From Streptomyces cacaoi (lineage in GTDB: Bacteria; Actinomycetota; Actinomycetes; Streptomycetales; Streptomycetaceae): 64,000 nucleotides of DNA. Below the pieces are notes generated by a model. It worked only from the letters and a program-made list of their open reading frames with translations. It did not search any database and had not been told where the DNA came from. Each line of letters begins with the position of its first letter. Positions within the stretch are counted from its first letter, which is position 1. The translations under genes and the position numbers were made by a program. Shown here one piece after another: positions 43,960 to 52,001 of this stretch. The DNA is taken from NCBI RefSeq assembly GCF_006539165.1, contig NZ_BJMM01000027.1, positions 36,903-100,902 of the forward strand, in the 5' to 3' direction.

Positions 43960-44006
43960 GGACCTCCGGGCCGTCGGCCGGCCCGGGCGGAGTGTGACGC
44001 TCCGGA

Positions 44007-44735
44007 TCAGTAGTAGTTGTTGGCCTGCCAGAAGCTCCAGGCCTCACAGGGGCTGCCGTACCGGTCGTTCATGTAGTTGAGGCCCCACTTGATCTGCGTG
44101 GCCGGGTTGGTCCTCCAGTCCGCGCCCACGGAGGCCATCTTGGAGCCCGGCAGGGCCTGCACGAGACCGTAGGCACCGGAGGACGCGTTCGTCGCCTGGT
44201 AGTTCCAGCTCGACTCGTGGTCCACGATGTTCGAGAAGCACTGGTACTGCCCGCCGCCGACGATCTGCTTCGCCATCGACTGGACTTCGGCCGTCGAGTA
44301 CGACGACTTCTGCGGGAAGTCGCCGACGCTGCCACGGGACTCCGAGCGGCTCGAAGCGGTCTTCAGCTTCTCGCGCTCCTTGGCCTTCTTCTCGGCCGCC
44401 TTCTTGGCAGCGGCCTCCTTGTCGGCCTTGGCCTTCTTGGCCGCCGCGTCCTCGGCGGCCTGCTTGCGGGCGGCTTCCTCGGCGGACTTCTTCGCCTCGG
44501 CGTCGGCGGCCGCGGAAGCGGAGTCCGCCTGCTGCGTGAGGGAAGCTGTCTGCACCTGGGCCTGCGAGCCCGCCGGTATGTCCTCGAGGAGCGTCGCCTC
44601 AGCGGCGGTGGCCTCGACGTCGTTGGACGTCTGGCCCTGGTCGCTGCCCGCAGCAACACCGACGACGGCGCCGACGGTGGTGACCGCGGTGGCGGACGCC
44701 ACGGCGAATCCCCGGACCGAAATCCGAGCAGTCAC
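44007..44735 (-). CDS. Secreted lytic transglycosylase (SLT domain)
   Basis: 242-residue exported cell-wall hydrolase. A signal peptide is at 1-32 (ISVRGFAVASATAVTTVGAV, then AAG). A long Lys/Ala/Glu-rich coiled coil follows (about 75-130), then the SLT-like domain (about 150-242) with the catalytic Glu in NIVDHESSWNYQATN and GAYGLVQALPGSKMA, ending in AWSFWQANNYY. The GTG at 44735 is used because GGAAGG lies 6 nt upstream. The domain is the compact form common in streptomycete Swl/Rpf-like proteins. Confidence 0.9.
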   Translation of the reverse strand: MTARISVRGFAVASATAVTTVGAVVGVAAGSDQGQTSNDVEATAAEATLLEDIPAGSQAQVQTASLTQQADSASAAADAEAKKSAEEAARKQAAEDAAAKKAKADKEAAAKKAAEKKAKEREKLKTASSRSESRGSVGDFPQKSSYSTAEVQSMAKQIVGGGQYQCFSNIVDHESSWNYQATNASSGAYGLVQALPGSKMASVGADWRTNPATQIKWGLNYMNDRYGSPCEAWSFWQANNYY

Positions 44736-45308
44736 ACGGTTTCCTTCCAACATGCCCGCTGGGGTGACCTCGCGGGCGCAATCGTGCCCCTGGCACTGAC
44801 CTCCCTCGTACATGGCCACGGGAGGTGCTGGCCCGGTTGGGTCCCCCGAGAGGAGAGCCCGCGTGGTACTTCGGGCGGCATACGGCGCTACTGCTCTTCA
44901 GTTCTGTACTGCCTTGCGGTGTCGCACCGTTGGCGGTGCGGGTGTGCCGTATGCGGGGCCTGACAGGAACCACACCCTGCCGGACGCGGACGCGAGGAAT
45001 CAATTCCGTGTTGCGTGGGAAAGCTCACACGGCGTTTGAGGCTGAGGATGGGCGGAAATGCGCGCGCGGCCGGGTCCCGGGCGCTAGGGTGCTGGACCCT
45101 TCGGCGCCGGGACCCGGCCGAGCCCGTACTCCGGCACCCCGCGACGGGGCGCCGTGTCCGGCCGAGTACCGCTGCGTTTCCCGGGGTTGCCGGGGTCGCC
45201 GGGGTTCAACGGGGACCGCGGGGCCCCGGTCTCCGCCGCTCAGCAGTACCCGGACGAGGGACGCGCGGGCAGATGTCTCACCCGCGCCTCACCTCTCTCG
45301 GTCCCCTC
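44736..45308. other. 573-bp region upstream of the transglycosylase gene, with hairpins
   Basis: On the minus strand this is the leader of the transglycosylase gene and the trailer of phoH. It contains CGCACCG-CCAA-CGGTGCG (44923-44940 on plus coordinates), a GCCCGC...GCGGGC pair near the start codon, and the long hairpin 45067-45120. A structured leader is plausible because such hydrolases are often riboswitch-controlled, but the conserved ydaO core was not found. Confidence 0.45.
45067..45120. terminator. 14-bp inverted repeat, possible phoH terminator
   Basis: CGGCCGGGTCCCGG (45067-45080) and its complement (45107-45120) with a 26-nt loop, about 190 bp past the phoH stop. Confidence 0.5.
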
Positions 45309-46646
45309 TCACTCGCCGCCCTCCAGCACCTCCGTCACCAGCGCGGCGATCGGGGAGCGTTCGGAGCGGTTGAGCGTGATGTGCGAGAACAGCGGGTGCC
45401 CCTTGAGGCGTTCGACGACGGCGACGACCCCGTCGTGGCGCCCCACGCGCAGGTTGTCCCGCTGCCCCACGTCGTGGGTGAGCACGACACGCGAGCCGGA
45501 CCCGATCCGGGAGAGCACCGTCAGCAGGACGTTGCGCTCCAGCGACTGGGCCTCGTCGACGATGACGAAGGCGTCGTGCAGCGAGCGGCCCCTGATGTGC
45601 GTCAGCGGCAGGACCTCCAGCATGCCCCGGCCGACGACCTCGTCGATGACCTCACGGCTCGTCACGGCGGAGAGGGTGTCGAAGACGGCCTGCGCCCACG
45701 GGTTCATCTTCTCGGCCTCGGTGCCGGGCAGATAGCCCAGGTCCTGGCCGCCCACCGCGTACAGCGGCCGGAAGACCATCACCTTGTGGTGCTGCCGCCG
45801 CTCCAGCACGGCCTCCAGACCCGCGCACAGCGCCAGCGCGCTCTTGCCGGTGCCGGCCCGGCCGCCCATGGACAGGATGCCGACCTCCGGGTCGAGCAAC
45901 AGGTCCAGCGCGATGCGCTGTTCGGCGCTGCGCCCCTTGATGCCGAACGCCTCGCGGTCGCCGCGCACCAGTTTGATCCGCCCGTCGGGCGTGACCCGGC
46001 CCAGCGCCCTGCCCTTCTCCGACTGGAGCACCAGACCGGTGTGGACGGGCAGTTCGGGCGCGTCGAAGGGCAGGGCGACGCTCTCCGTGGCGAAGAGTTC
46101 GTCCACGTCCTCGCCCGGCAGGGTCAGCTCCGCCATGCCCGTCCAGCCCGAGTCGGTGAGGGCCAGCTCCGCGCGGTACTCCTCGGCGAGCAGCCCGACG
46201 GAGGACGCCTTGATGCGCAGCGGCAGGTCCTTGGAGACGACGGTGACGTCGTACCCCTCGGCCTGGAGGTTGCGCGCGACGGCGAGGATGCGCGAGTCGT
46301 TGTCCTGGATCCGCCCGTGCCCGTTGAAGAGCGCGGCCGGGAGGACGGCCGGATCGGAGTGGTTCAGCTCGACGCGGAGTGTGCCTCCCGTCTCGCCGAG
46401 CGGAATGGGGGCGTCCAGCCGCCCGTACCTGATGCGGTACTCGTCGAGCCGGCGCAGTGCCTGCCGGGCGAAGTACCCCAGCTCCGGGTGGTGGCGCTTG
46501 GCCTCCAGTTCGGTGACGACGACCAGAGGCAGAACGACCTCGTGCTCGTCGAACCTGTCCATGGCCGTCGGGTCTGCCAACAGCACGCTGGTGTCGATCA
46601 CATACGTGCGCCGGTCGGACTCGCTGCGCTTCTTGCTGATCACCAC
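45309..46646 (-). CDS. phoH: PIN-PhoH fusion protein (PhoH2 type)
   Basis: 445 residues. An N-terminal PIN ribonuclease domain (about 12-140: YVIDTSVLLADPTAM, with acidic residues in VVVTELEAKRH and DNDSRILAVARN) is fused to a PhoH-like ATPase (about 235-440: Walker A GRAGTGKSALALC, Walker B AFVIVDEAQSLERN). The family couples sequence-specific RNA cleavage with helicase activity. The GTG at 46646 is chosen to match family length; GAGGGGG lies about 11 nt upstream. Longer frames reach 46898 but are Arg/Pro-rich with no family match. Confidence 0.92.
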   Translation of the reverse strand: MVISKKRSESDRRTYVIDTSVLLADPTAMDRFDEHEVVLPLVVVTELEAKRHHPELGYFARQALRRLDEYRIRYGRLDAPIPLGETGGTLRVELNHSDPAVLPAALFNGHGRIQDNDSRILAVARNLQAEGYDVTVVSKDLPLRIKASSVGLLAEEYRAELALTDSGWTGMAELTLPGEDVDELFATESVALPFDAPELPVHTGLVLQSEKGRALGRVTPDGRIKLVRGDREAFGIKGRSAEQRIALDLLLDPEVGILSMGGRAGTGKSALALCAGLEAVLERRQHHKVMVFRPLYAVGGQDLGYLPGTEAEKMNPWAQAVFDTLSAVTSREVIDEVVGRGMLEVLPLTHIRGRSLHDAFVIVDEAQSLERNVLLTVLSRIGSGSRVVLTHDVGQRDNLRVGRHDGVVAVVERLKGHPLFSHITLNRSERSPIAALVTEVLEGGE

Positions 46647-47043
46647 GGTGGGACGTACCCCCTCGGATGAGGTCGGGGAGCGACGGCGTCGCGGGGGAAG
46701 AGACCGGTCCGGGCCCGCACGCCACGGGCCGGGTGCCGGCCCTCCGCCTGCTGCGCCCGTGCCGGACGGAGCGGGAGCTCCGCGGCCCGGGCGGGCGTCC
46801 GTGGTGCGCAATCGGGCCTCCCGGGGCCGGCGGCCCGTCGACGACGCGTCGACGGGGCGCGGCCTGGGGGTGATATTCCCGCCGTGGTGGCCGGGCATGC
46901 AATGACGTAGGGCACCGGTGATTCCCGGCAGTTCGGGAGGAATACCCCGCTACGCCGGGTCCGGTGGGGTGCCGTCGCCGCCGCGCGGTCGCCGCGACCG
47001 TCGCTTTCCGGCCGCCCGCGGGTCAACGCCGGGCGGCCGGGCC
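46647..47043. other. 397-bp region between uppS and phoH
   Basis: Contains the uppS terminator (47008-47040) and the phoH promoter. No upstream antitoxin-like ORF of the mycobacterial PhoAT kind with a convincing start was recognised, though an in-phase frame of 84 codons precedes phoH. Confidence 0.5.
47008..47040 (-). terminator. 11-bp stem hairpin after uppS
   Basis: CCGGCCGCCCG (47008-47018) and CGGGCGGCCGG (47030-47040) around 11 nt, directly after the uppS stop codon on the minus strand. Confidence 0.75.
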
Positions 47044-47805
47044 TCAGTTGCCGTAGCGCCGGTGGCGGGCCGCGTAGTCACGCAGGGCCCGCAGGAAGTC
47101 GACCTTGCGGAAGCCCGGCCAGAAGACCTCGCAGAAGTAGTACTCGGAGTGTGCGCTCTGCCAGAGCATGAATCCGGACAGACGCTGCTCGCCGCTGGTA
47201 CGGATGATCAGGTCGGGGTCGGGCTGGCCCCGGGTGTAGAGGTGCTCGGAGATGTCCTCGACGGTGAGGCTCTCGGCCAGCTCGTCCAGGCTGACGCCGT
47301 GGGCCGCGCGGTCGGTGAGCAGCGAGCGGACCGCGTCGGTGATCTCCTGCCGGCCGCCGTAGCCGACCGCGACGTTGACGAGTATCCCGTCGATGTCACC
47401 GGCCTTCTGCTCGGCCTCCTTGAGGACCTTCTGCGTGGTGTCGGGCAGCAGATCGAGCTGGCCGACGTGGTGGACGCGCCAGCGGCCGTCGGCCGCCAGA
47501 TCGCGCACGGTGTCCTCGATGATGCCGACGAGCGGGAGGAGTTCGCCCTCCGGGCGGTTGAGGTTGTCGGTCGACAGCAGCCAGAGGGTGACGACCTCGA
47601 CATCCGTCTCGGCGCACCAGCCGAGCATTTCCTGGATCTTGTCGGCGCCGGCCTTGTGCCCCTGCTCGGTGGTGCCGCCGGAGGCGCGGGCCCAGCGCCG
47701 GTTGCCGTCCAGGATGACCCCGATGTGCTTGGGCGCCCGGTCGTGGTCGAGGCGGTACTCCACCCGGCGCGCATAGAGCTTGTACACCAGGTCGCGCAGC
47801 TTCAT
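47044..47805 (-). CDS. uppS: Isoprenyl (undecaprenyl) diphosphate synthase
   Basis: 253-residue cis-prenyltransferase that extends farnesyl diphosphate with IPP for the cell-wall lipid carrier. The conserved Asp/Gly motif HIGVILDGNRRWARASG, LWLLSTDNLNRP, and C-terminal PDLIIRTSGEQRLSGFMLWQ with EYYFCEVFWPGF are present. ATG 47805 (MKLRDLVYKLYARR) is used; GGAGG is 14 nt upstream, so an earlier ATT or other start is possible. It is divergent from the aldo/keto reductase gene by 105 bp. Confidence 0.95.
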   Translation of the reverse strand: MKLRDLVYKLYARRVEYRLDHDRAPKHIGVILDGNRRWARASGGTTEQGHKAGADKIQEMLGWCAETDVEVVTLWLLSTDNLNRPEGELLPLVGIIEDTVRDLAADGRWRVHHVGQLDLLPDTTQKVLKEAEQKAGDIDGILVNVAVGYGGRQEITDAVRSLLTDRAAHGVSLDELAESLTVEDISEHLYTRGQPDPDLIIRTSGEQRLSGFMLWQSAHSEYYFCEVFWPGFRKVDFLRALRDYAARHRRYGN

Positions 47806-47910
47806 GGGAATGGCCAGCCCCTCCGTGCCGATTCGGAATTCCAGAACCTTACTGCCGCTCGGCCGGGCGTACGAAGCCGGGCCGGTCAGCGCGGTGATAA
47901 GAAATGGCTT

Positions 47911-49008
47911 ATGACGCACGCCACCTCTTCCGCCTCACCGTTCTCGCTGCCCGATCCGACGGCCGTCCCGTCGGACACGTTCCACCGCGCCGCCGACGAC
48001 CGCTACGACACGATGGAGTACCGGCGCACCGGCCGCTCCGGGCTCAAGCTGCCGGCCATCTCCCTGGGCCTGTGGCACAACTTCGGCGACGACCGGCCGT
48101 TGCAGACCCAGCGCGACATCCTGCGGCGCGCCTTCGACCTCGGCGTGACCCACTTCGACCTGGCCAACAACTACGGCCCGCCGCCCGGTTCGGCCGAGCT
48201 GAACTTCGGCCGGATCTTCGCCCAGGATTTCCGCCCGTACCGGGACGAACTCGTCATTTCCACCAAGGCCGGCTACCTGATGCACCCCGGCCCCTACGGC
48301 GAGTGGGGCTCGGGCAAGTATCTGCTGTCCTCGCTCGACGCGTCCCTGCGCCGGATGGGTCTGGACCACGTCGACATCTTCTACTCCCACCGCTTCGACC
48401 CGGAGACGCCACTGGAGGAGACGATGGGCGCGCTGGCGACCGCCGTCCGCCAGGGCAAGGCGCGCTACGCCGGCATCTCCTCCTACAGCTCGGCCCGCAC
48501 CCGGGAAGCCGCACAGCTGTTGCGGGAGATGGGCGTCCCGGCGCTGATCCACCAGCCCTCGTACTCGATGATCAACCGCTGGACCGAGGACGACGGTCTG
48601 CTCGACACGCTCCAGGACGAGGGCATGGGCTGCATCGCCTTCGCGCCGCTCGCCCAGGGGCTGCTCACCGACAAGTATCTGGACGGCATCCCGGAGGGCT
48701 CCCGTGCCGCGCAGGGCAAGTCCCTCGACCCGGGCCTGCTCACCGACGAGGTCGTGCGGCGCCTGCGCGGGCTCGACGCCGTGGCCCGGCGCCGCGGCCA
48801 GTCCCTCGCACAGCTGGCGCTGCGCTGGGTGCTGCGCGACCCGCGGATGACCTCGGCCCTGATCGGCGCCAGCAGCGTGGCCCAGCTGGAGGCCAACGTC
48901 GAGGCCCTGCGCGCCGCGCCGCTGGAGGAGGCGGAGCTGACCGAGATCGACGAGCTGGCCGTCAGCGAGCCCGGCACCAACATCTGGGCCGCCAGCAGCG
49001 ACGGCTGA
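47911..49008 (+). CDS. Aldo/keto reductase (L-glyceraldehyde 3-phosphate reductase type)
   Basis: 365-residue NADPH-dependent oxidoreductase of the AKR14/YghZ group. Motifs: MEYRRTGRSGLKLPAISLGL, catalytic FDLANNYGPPPGSAE (Asp and Tyr), KAGYLMHPGPYGEWGSGKYL, catalytic His region FYSHRFDPETPLEE, and C-terminal cofactor site TSALIGASSVAQLEANVEAL. It uses ATG 47911 with no clear Shine-Dalgarno and a GATAAG box just upstream, so a leaderless transcript is possible. A palindromic terminator follows. Confidence 0.92.
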   Translation: MTHATSSASPFSLPDPTAVPSDTFHRAADDRYDTMEYRRTGRSGLKLPAISLGLWHNFGDDRPLQTQRDILRRAFDLGVTHFDLANNYGPPPGSAELNFGRIFAQDFRPYRDELVISTKAGYLMHPGPYGEWGSGKYLLSSLDASLRRMGLDHVDIFYSHRFDPETPLEETMGALATAVRQGKARYAGISSYSSARTREAAQLLREMGVPALIHQPSYSMINRWTEDDGLLDTLQDEGMGCIAFAPLAQGLLTDKYLDGIPEGSRAAQGKSLDPGLLTDEVVRRLRGLDAVARRRGQSLAQLALRWVLRDPRMTSALIGASSVAQLEANVEALRAAPLEEAELTEIDELAVSEPGTNIWAASSDG

Positions 49009-49019
49009 CAGCCGCCGAG

Positions 49020-49041
49020 CCCCTCGGCAGCTGCCGAGGGG
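49020..49041 (+). terminator. 22-bp perfect palindrome after the aldo/keto reductase gene
   Basis: CCCCTCGGCAG (49020-49030) is followed at once by its complement (49031-49041), 11 bp after the stop codon. Confidence 0.7.
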
Positions 49042-49140
49042 CGCCGCGGGGCGCCGAGAGCAGCCGGGAATGCCGACAGCTGCTCCAAGCCACCCAGAGC
49101 TACCGAGAGCTGCCCGGAGCTGCGGAGAACGGTTGAGAAG

Positions 49141-49180
49141 GACCGGGAACGGCCGGGAACGACCGGAAACGGCGGGAAAC
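49141..49180. repeat. 10-bp tandem array, 4 copies
   Basis: GACCGGGAAC, GGCCGGGAAC, GACCGGAAAC, GGCGGGAAAC follow in strict register; a partial fifth copy follows. Confidence 0.85.
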
Positions 49181-49208
49181 GGCCACGGCAGGGCCCGGAA
49201 AAGAAAGC

Positions 49209-49240
49209 GGGCCGGTCCGTGGGGGGGTACGGACCGGCCC
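49209..49240. terminator. 12-bp stem hairpin between converging genes
   Basis: GGGCCGGTCCGT (49209-49220) and ACGGACCGGCCC (49229-49240) around a G-rich 8-nt loop. Confidence 0.8.
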
Positions 49241-49332
49241 GAGGGGGGGTTTCCACCATAGCTCGTTGTGCGCGGTGGTCCGCACACCGGCCGTACATCA
49301 ACAGCCGTGTCGCGCCTGCGGATCCGCGTGGA

Positions 49333-50133
49333 TCAGGCCGCCGGCGCCGCGACGAGGACGCCCCCGAGCGCTCCGAGCACCATGAACGGACCGAAGGCCA
49401 TGGCCGTGCCGCGTCCCGCACGGCGGGTGGCCATCAGTGCGACGCCATAGAGCGAGCCGGACAGAAAGCCGAGGAAGGCTCCGGCGAACAGCACACCCCA
49501 GCCGTACCACCCAAGGACTACACCCAGCGTGAGCGCGAGCTTGACGTCACCGAAGCCCATGCCGCGCGGACTGATCAGGAACAGCACGAAGAAGGCTCCG
49601 GCGAGCACCAGCCCGCCGAGCAGTGCGCGGGGCCAGCTGCCGGCGGCGCCGGGCAGCAGCGCGGCCGGTCCGAGCAGCAGCGCGACGCCGGCGGCGAGCG
49701 GCAGGGTGAGGAGGTCGGGCAGCCGCTGGACGCGGCGGTCCACCTCGGTCAGCAGCAGCGCGACGGGCGTGGCCAGCAGCCACACCACCAGCTCGGGGCG
49801 CGTGCCGACGGCCGCGGTGAGCCCAGCGCACACCAGCGCTCCGACCACGACGGGAACGACCCGTCCGCTTCCGTACGCCCCTTGCGGCCCGGTGGCCGGC
49901 GCCCCTTCGTGGACGTCGTCCGGCCCCGTCCGTCCTGTGGTGGCGCACCGCGGGCACCGGGCGGCGCCCAGCAGTCCGCGTACGCCGGAGCCCAGCGGAT
50001 GGCCCGCGGGGCACGCCGTACGCCACGGCTGCTCGGGCTCGACGGCCAGCCGGTACACGGCGCGGGGCAGCAGCGCTCCGACGGCCGCCCCGTACACGGC
50101 GGCGCTCACGATCCATCCCCATGGCAGCGACAC
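49333..50133 (-). CDS. A24 family prepilin peptidase
   Basis: 266-residue polytopic aspartyl protease of the type IV prepilin peptidase family. It has an N-terminal zinc-site pair of cysteines (CPAGHPLG and ARCPRCATTG), the first catalytic Asp in TEVDRRVQRLPDLLTLP and the second in the GxFGD motif (PRGMGFGDVKLALTLGVV). No N-methyltransferase function is expected beyond the short CxxC loop. It stands alone; the Flp-type pilin at 57.9-58.1 kb is the nearest possible substrate. It could equally serve competence-like or other pseudopilins elsewhere. Confidence 0.9.
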   Translation of the reverse strand: MSLPWGWIVSAAVYGAAVGALLPRAVYRLAVEPEQPWRTACPAGHPLGSGVRGLLGAARCPRCATTGRTGPDDVHEGAPATGPQGAYGSGRVVPVVVGALVCAGLTAAVGTRPELVVWLLATPVALLLTEVDRRVQRLPDLLTLPLAAGVALLLGPAALLPGAAGSWPRALLGGLVLAGAFFVLFLISPRGMGFGDVKLALTLGVVLGWYGWGVLFAGAFLGFLSGSLYGVALMATRRAGRGTAMAFGPFMVLGALGGVLVAAPAA

Positions 50134-50246
50134 ACGGTGAGCCTACGGGGAGCCGGGGCGGTCCGCGCGGGCCGTCACCCGGTCGGGGCGAACCCTCCTG
50201 TGACGCAGGCAACTTGGCGATCCGCATCACGTCCGGAGGGCTTCCG

Positions 50247-50378
50247 GTGAGACGGCTGGTCCGCCATACGGACGCTCACGTGAGCGATTCATCTCACACC
50301 GTCACCGCGCCGGAACGGGGCCGATACCGCCCGCACCTGCGACGCAGCACCAACAAGCCGCCACAGACGCCTCGTTAA
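50247..50378 (+). CDS. Possible small ORF with strong ribosome binding site
   Basis: 43 codons from GTG 50247 to TAA. CCGGAGGG lies 6 nt upstream, better than most genes here. The product would be basic (VRRLVRHTDAH...), with about 70% G/C at third positions, lower than proven genes in this window. The palindrome GCTCACGTGAGC (50274-50285) lies inside. No family is recognised, and it may be a chance ORF. Confidence 0.3.
   Translation: MRRLVRHTDAHVSDSSHTVTAPERGRYRPHLRRSTNKPPQTPR
50274..50285. promoter_or_regulatory. 12-bp palindrome GCTCACGTGAGC
   Basis: Perfect self-complementary site about 140 bp before the small hypothetical gene at 50419 and 140 bp before the prepilin peptidase start on the other strand. 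A dimeric regulator site is possible. Confidence 0.35.
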
Positions 50379-50418
50379 CGGACTGCCGTTGTCAGTGCGG
50401 CAACGTACTGTGGAACGC

Positions 50419-50628
50419 ATGACATCGACCCTTACCGGGCCGGGAGAGCCCGGCCGTACCCCGGAGGCCGGCACGGGAGCCGCGCCCTCGTCCACGGCAG
50501 CGAACGAGGCGATCCGCCGGTTCGTCGCCGGCCGTACGGTCTGGTCGAAGGAGGCTCTCGCCGAGCTGGACCGCCTGCGCGGGCAGTGGCAGCGCGCCGT
50601 GCGGGCCGAGATGGTCAAGGCGGCGTGA
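50419..50628 (+). CDS. Conserved-looking small hypothetical protein
   Basis: 69 residues. The N-terminal 28 are Gly/Pro/Thr-rich; residues 29-66 form a charged amphipathic helix pair (AANEAIRRFVAGRTVWSKEA, then LAELDRLRGQWQRAVRAEMV). ATG 50419 is used. The end of the gene overlaps a strong hairpin (50610-50648). The look is that of a small nucleoid- or protein-binding factor, but no function can be given. Confidence 0.6.
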   Translation: MTSTLTGPGEPGRTPEAGTGAAPSSTAANEAIRRFVAGRTVWSKEALAELDRLRGQWQRAVRAEMVKAA

Positions 50629-50648
50629 GGGCCGCCGTCTTGACCATC
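50610..50648 (+). terminator. Terminator overlapping the end of the small gene
   Basis: GATGGTCAAGGCGGC (50610-50624) pairs with a complementary tract ending CTTGACCATC (50639-50648), with the stop codon in the loop. The last codons are part of the stem. Confidence 0.75.
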
Positions 50649-50865
50649 TCCACCTCCCGCTGAGCCGCCCGCTCGTTCCGCCTGCGTTCCACCGCGGACC
50701 GCGGCCTCCCGCTCTCCGGATCAGGCTTCCCCGGCGCCTCGCCGTTTCACCGTCTCGCCCCGGGCTCCGCCGCCCGGGGCCCTTCGCGCTGAACGCGGTC
50801 TCGTCAACGGCTCGTTGATCCGTGAGCATGGACGGGTCGCGGATCACGGACGGCGGGGAGCTCGG

Positions 50866-51846
50866 GTGGCGCAGCAGAAAGTACGGCGCGGTGGCGGATG
50901 GTTCCTGCGACGCCGCGCGGCGCGCGACGAGACCGCCCCTGGCGACGGCCCCGCCCGTGACGACAGCGCCGTCGGCGGCGCCGCGCACGGACCGGAGGCG
51001 TCCAGCCCGCCGGACACACCGGACGCAGCGGACGTGGCCGAGGTTCCGGACCCGGACACCCCCGAGGAGCGGGCACGGCGCGGGCGTTGGCGGCTGGTCG
51101 TCGCCGGGGCCCTGTTCGCGACGCTGATCCTGCCGCGCGTCGTCAGCACCGCGGGACAGGCCGGTGCGACGGACGCGGGTCCCTCCCCGGCCCCGAGCGC
51201 GACCGGTGCCTCGGCCCGCCCCGGCCCGAGCGGCTCGCCGACGGGCCTGCCCGGCCCGTCCGCGTCCGCCCCGCCGACCGCGCCGGCCCCCGGCTCGCCC
51301 GGCGCCCTGCCGTCCCCGCCGTCCGGGGCGCCGGGGAGCGCCGACTCCGGTGCGGGGGCGTTCCGTTCGGTGCGCGCGGGCCAGTGTCTGTCGGTGCACG
51401 ACAACGGCTCCGGGTGGAGCCGCCCCGCGCCGACGGCCGCGACCCGCGTCGACTGCGGAAGCGAGCGCGCGTATGTGCGCGTGACGGCGGTACGGGAGGA
51501 GACCGGCACCTGCCCGGCGGGCAACGGGCGCGCCGAGTGGCGCCGGGGCGGCACCACGCTCTGTCTGACCAGGCAGTTCCGCACCGATCAGTGTCTGCTC
51601 GCGGAGTCGGACGGCTCGGGCGTGCGTGCGGCGCTGATGTCGGCGCCCGCGTGCTCGCAGAGGGCGCCGGCGCAGGGCCGGTTCGACCGGCTGCTGACCG
51701 TCACCGGGCTGCACGATCTCCCGGCCTCGCCGCGCGTCTGCCGCGAGGACGCGGGCGCGGACGGGCACGCGCGCTACTGGACGTGGGAGGTGGACGGCGG
51801 CGAGCGGCTGCTGTGCGCGGCCGAGGTCGGCGCCTCCGACCGCTGA
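50866..51846 (+). CDS. Single-pass membrane protein with Cys-containing outer domain
   Basis: 326 residues. A charged cytoplasmic part (1-80), one membrane helix (WRLVVAGALFATLILPRVVS), a Ser/Pro/Gly-rich linker (about 103-165), and an extracytoplasmic domain with about 7 Cys in a regular spacing (AGQCLSVHDNG, VDCGSERAYVRV, GTCPAGNGR, TLCLTRQFRTDQCLLA, APACSQ, RVCRE, LLCAAEV). Similar layouts occur in streptomycete LppU/SCO3897-like proteins. The GTG at 50866 has GGGGAG upstream. Function is unknown. Confidence 0.75.
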   Translation: MAQQKVRRGGGWFLRRRAARDETAPGDGPARDDSAVGGAAHGPEASSPPDTPDAADVAEVPDPDTPEERARRGRWRLVVAGALFATLILPRVVSTAGQAGATDAGPSPAPSATGASARPGPSGSPTGLPGPSASAPPTAPAPGSPGALPSPPSGAPGSADSGAGAFRSVRAGQCLSVHDNGSGWSRPAPTAATRVDCGSERAYVRVTAVREETGTCPAGNGRAEWRRGGTTLCLTRQFRTDQCLLAESDGSGVRAALMSAPACSQRAPAQGRFDRLLTVTGLHDLPASPRVCREDAGADGHARYWTWEVDGGERLLCAAEVGASDR

Positions 51847-52001
51847 CCCGCCCGGCTCTCCCGCCGTGACCTGCGGAAACGCCCTCGCGACGGACGAGGG
51901 GACCGCCTCCTGACCGGTGCGTTTGACAGGCGATCCGGCGGCTGTTTCGCTGGAAATGCAGCCCATTGGTTGCCTTTCCGGGAGGGGTGTGACGGAACCG
52001 A

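Larger units (their letters stand above)
49009..49332. other. 324-bp convergent intergenic region with terminators and repeats
   Basis: Holds two hairpins (49020-49041 and 49209-49240), GAGCTGCC/GAGCTACC-type repeats (about 49095-49130), and an exact period-10 array (49141-49180). No gene is supported. Confidence 0.7.

Noticed and set aside
44754..45060. Second c-di-AMP riboswitch before the transglycosylase gene
   Set aside because: A GGGGGACCCAACCGGG stretch recalls the family, but the CCGACAGCTCACCTCGCAGGC element is missing, so it was not called.
46647..46898. N-terminal extension of PhoH
   Set aside because: The 84 extra codons are Arg/Pro/Gly-rich, no family member has them, and GTG 46646 gives the normal length with the PIN domain at the start.
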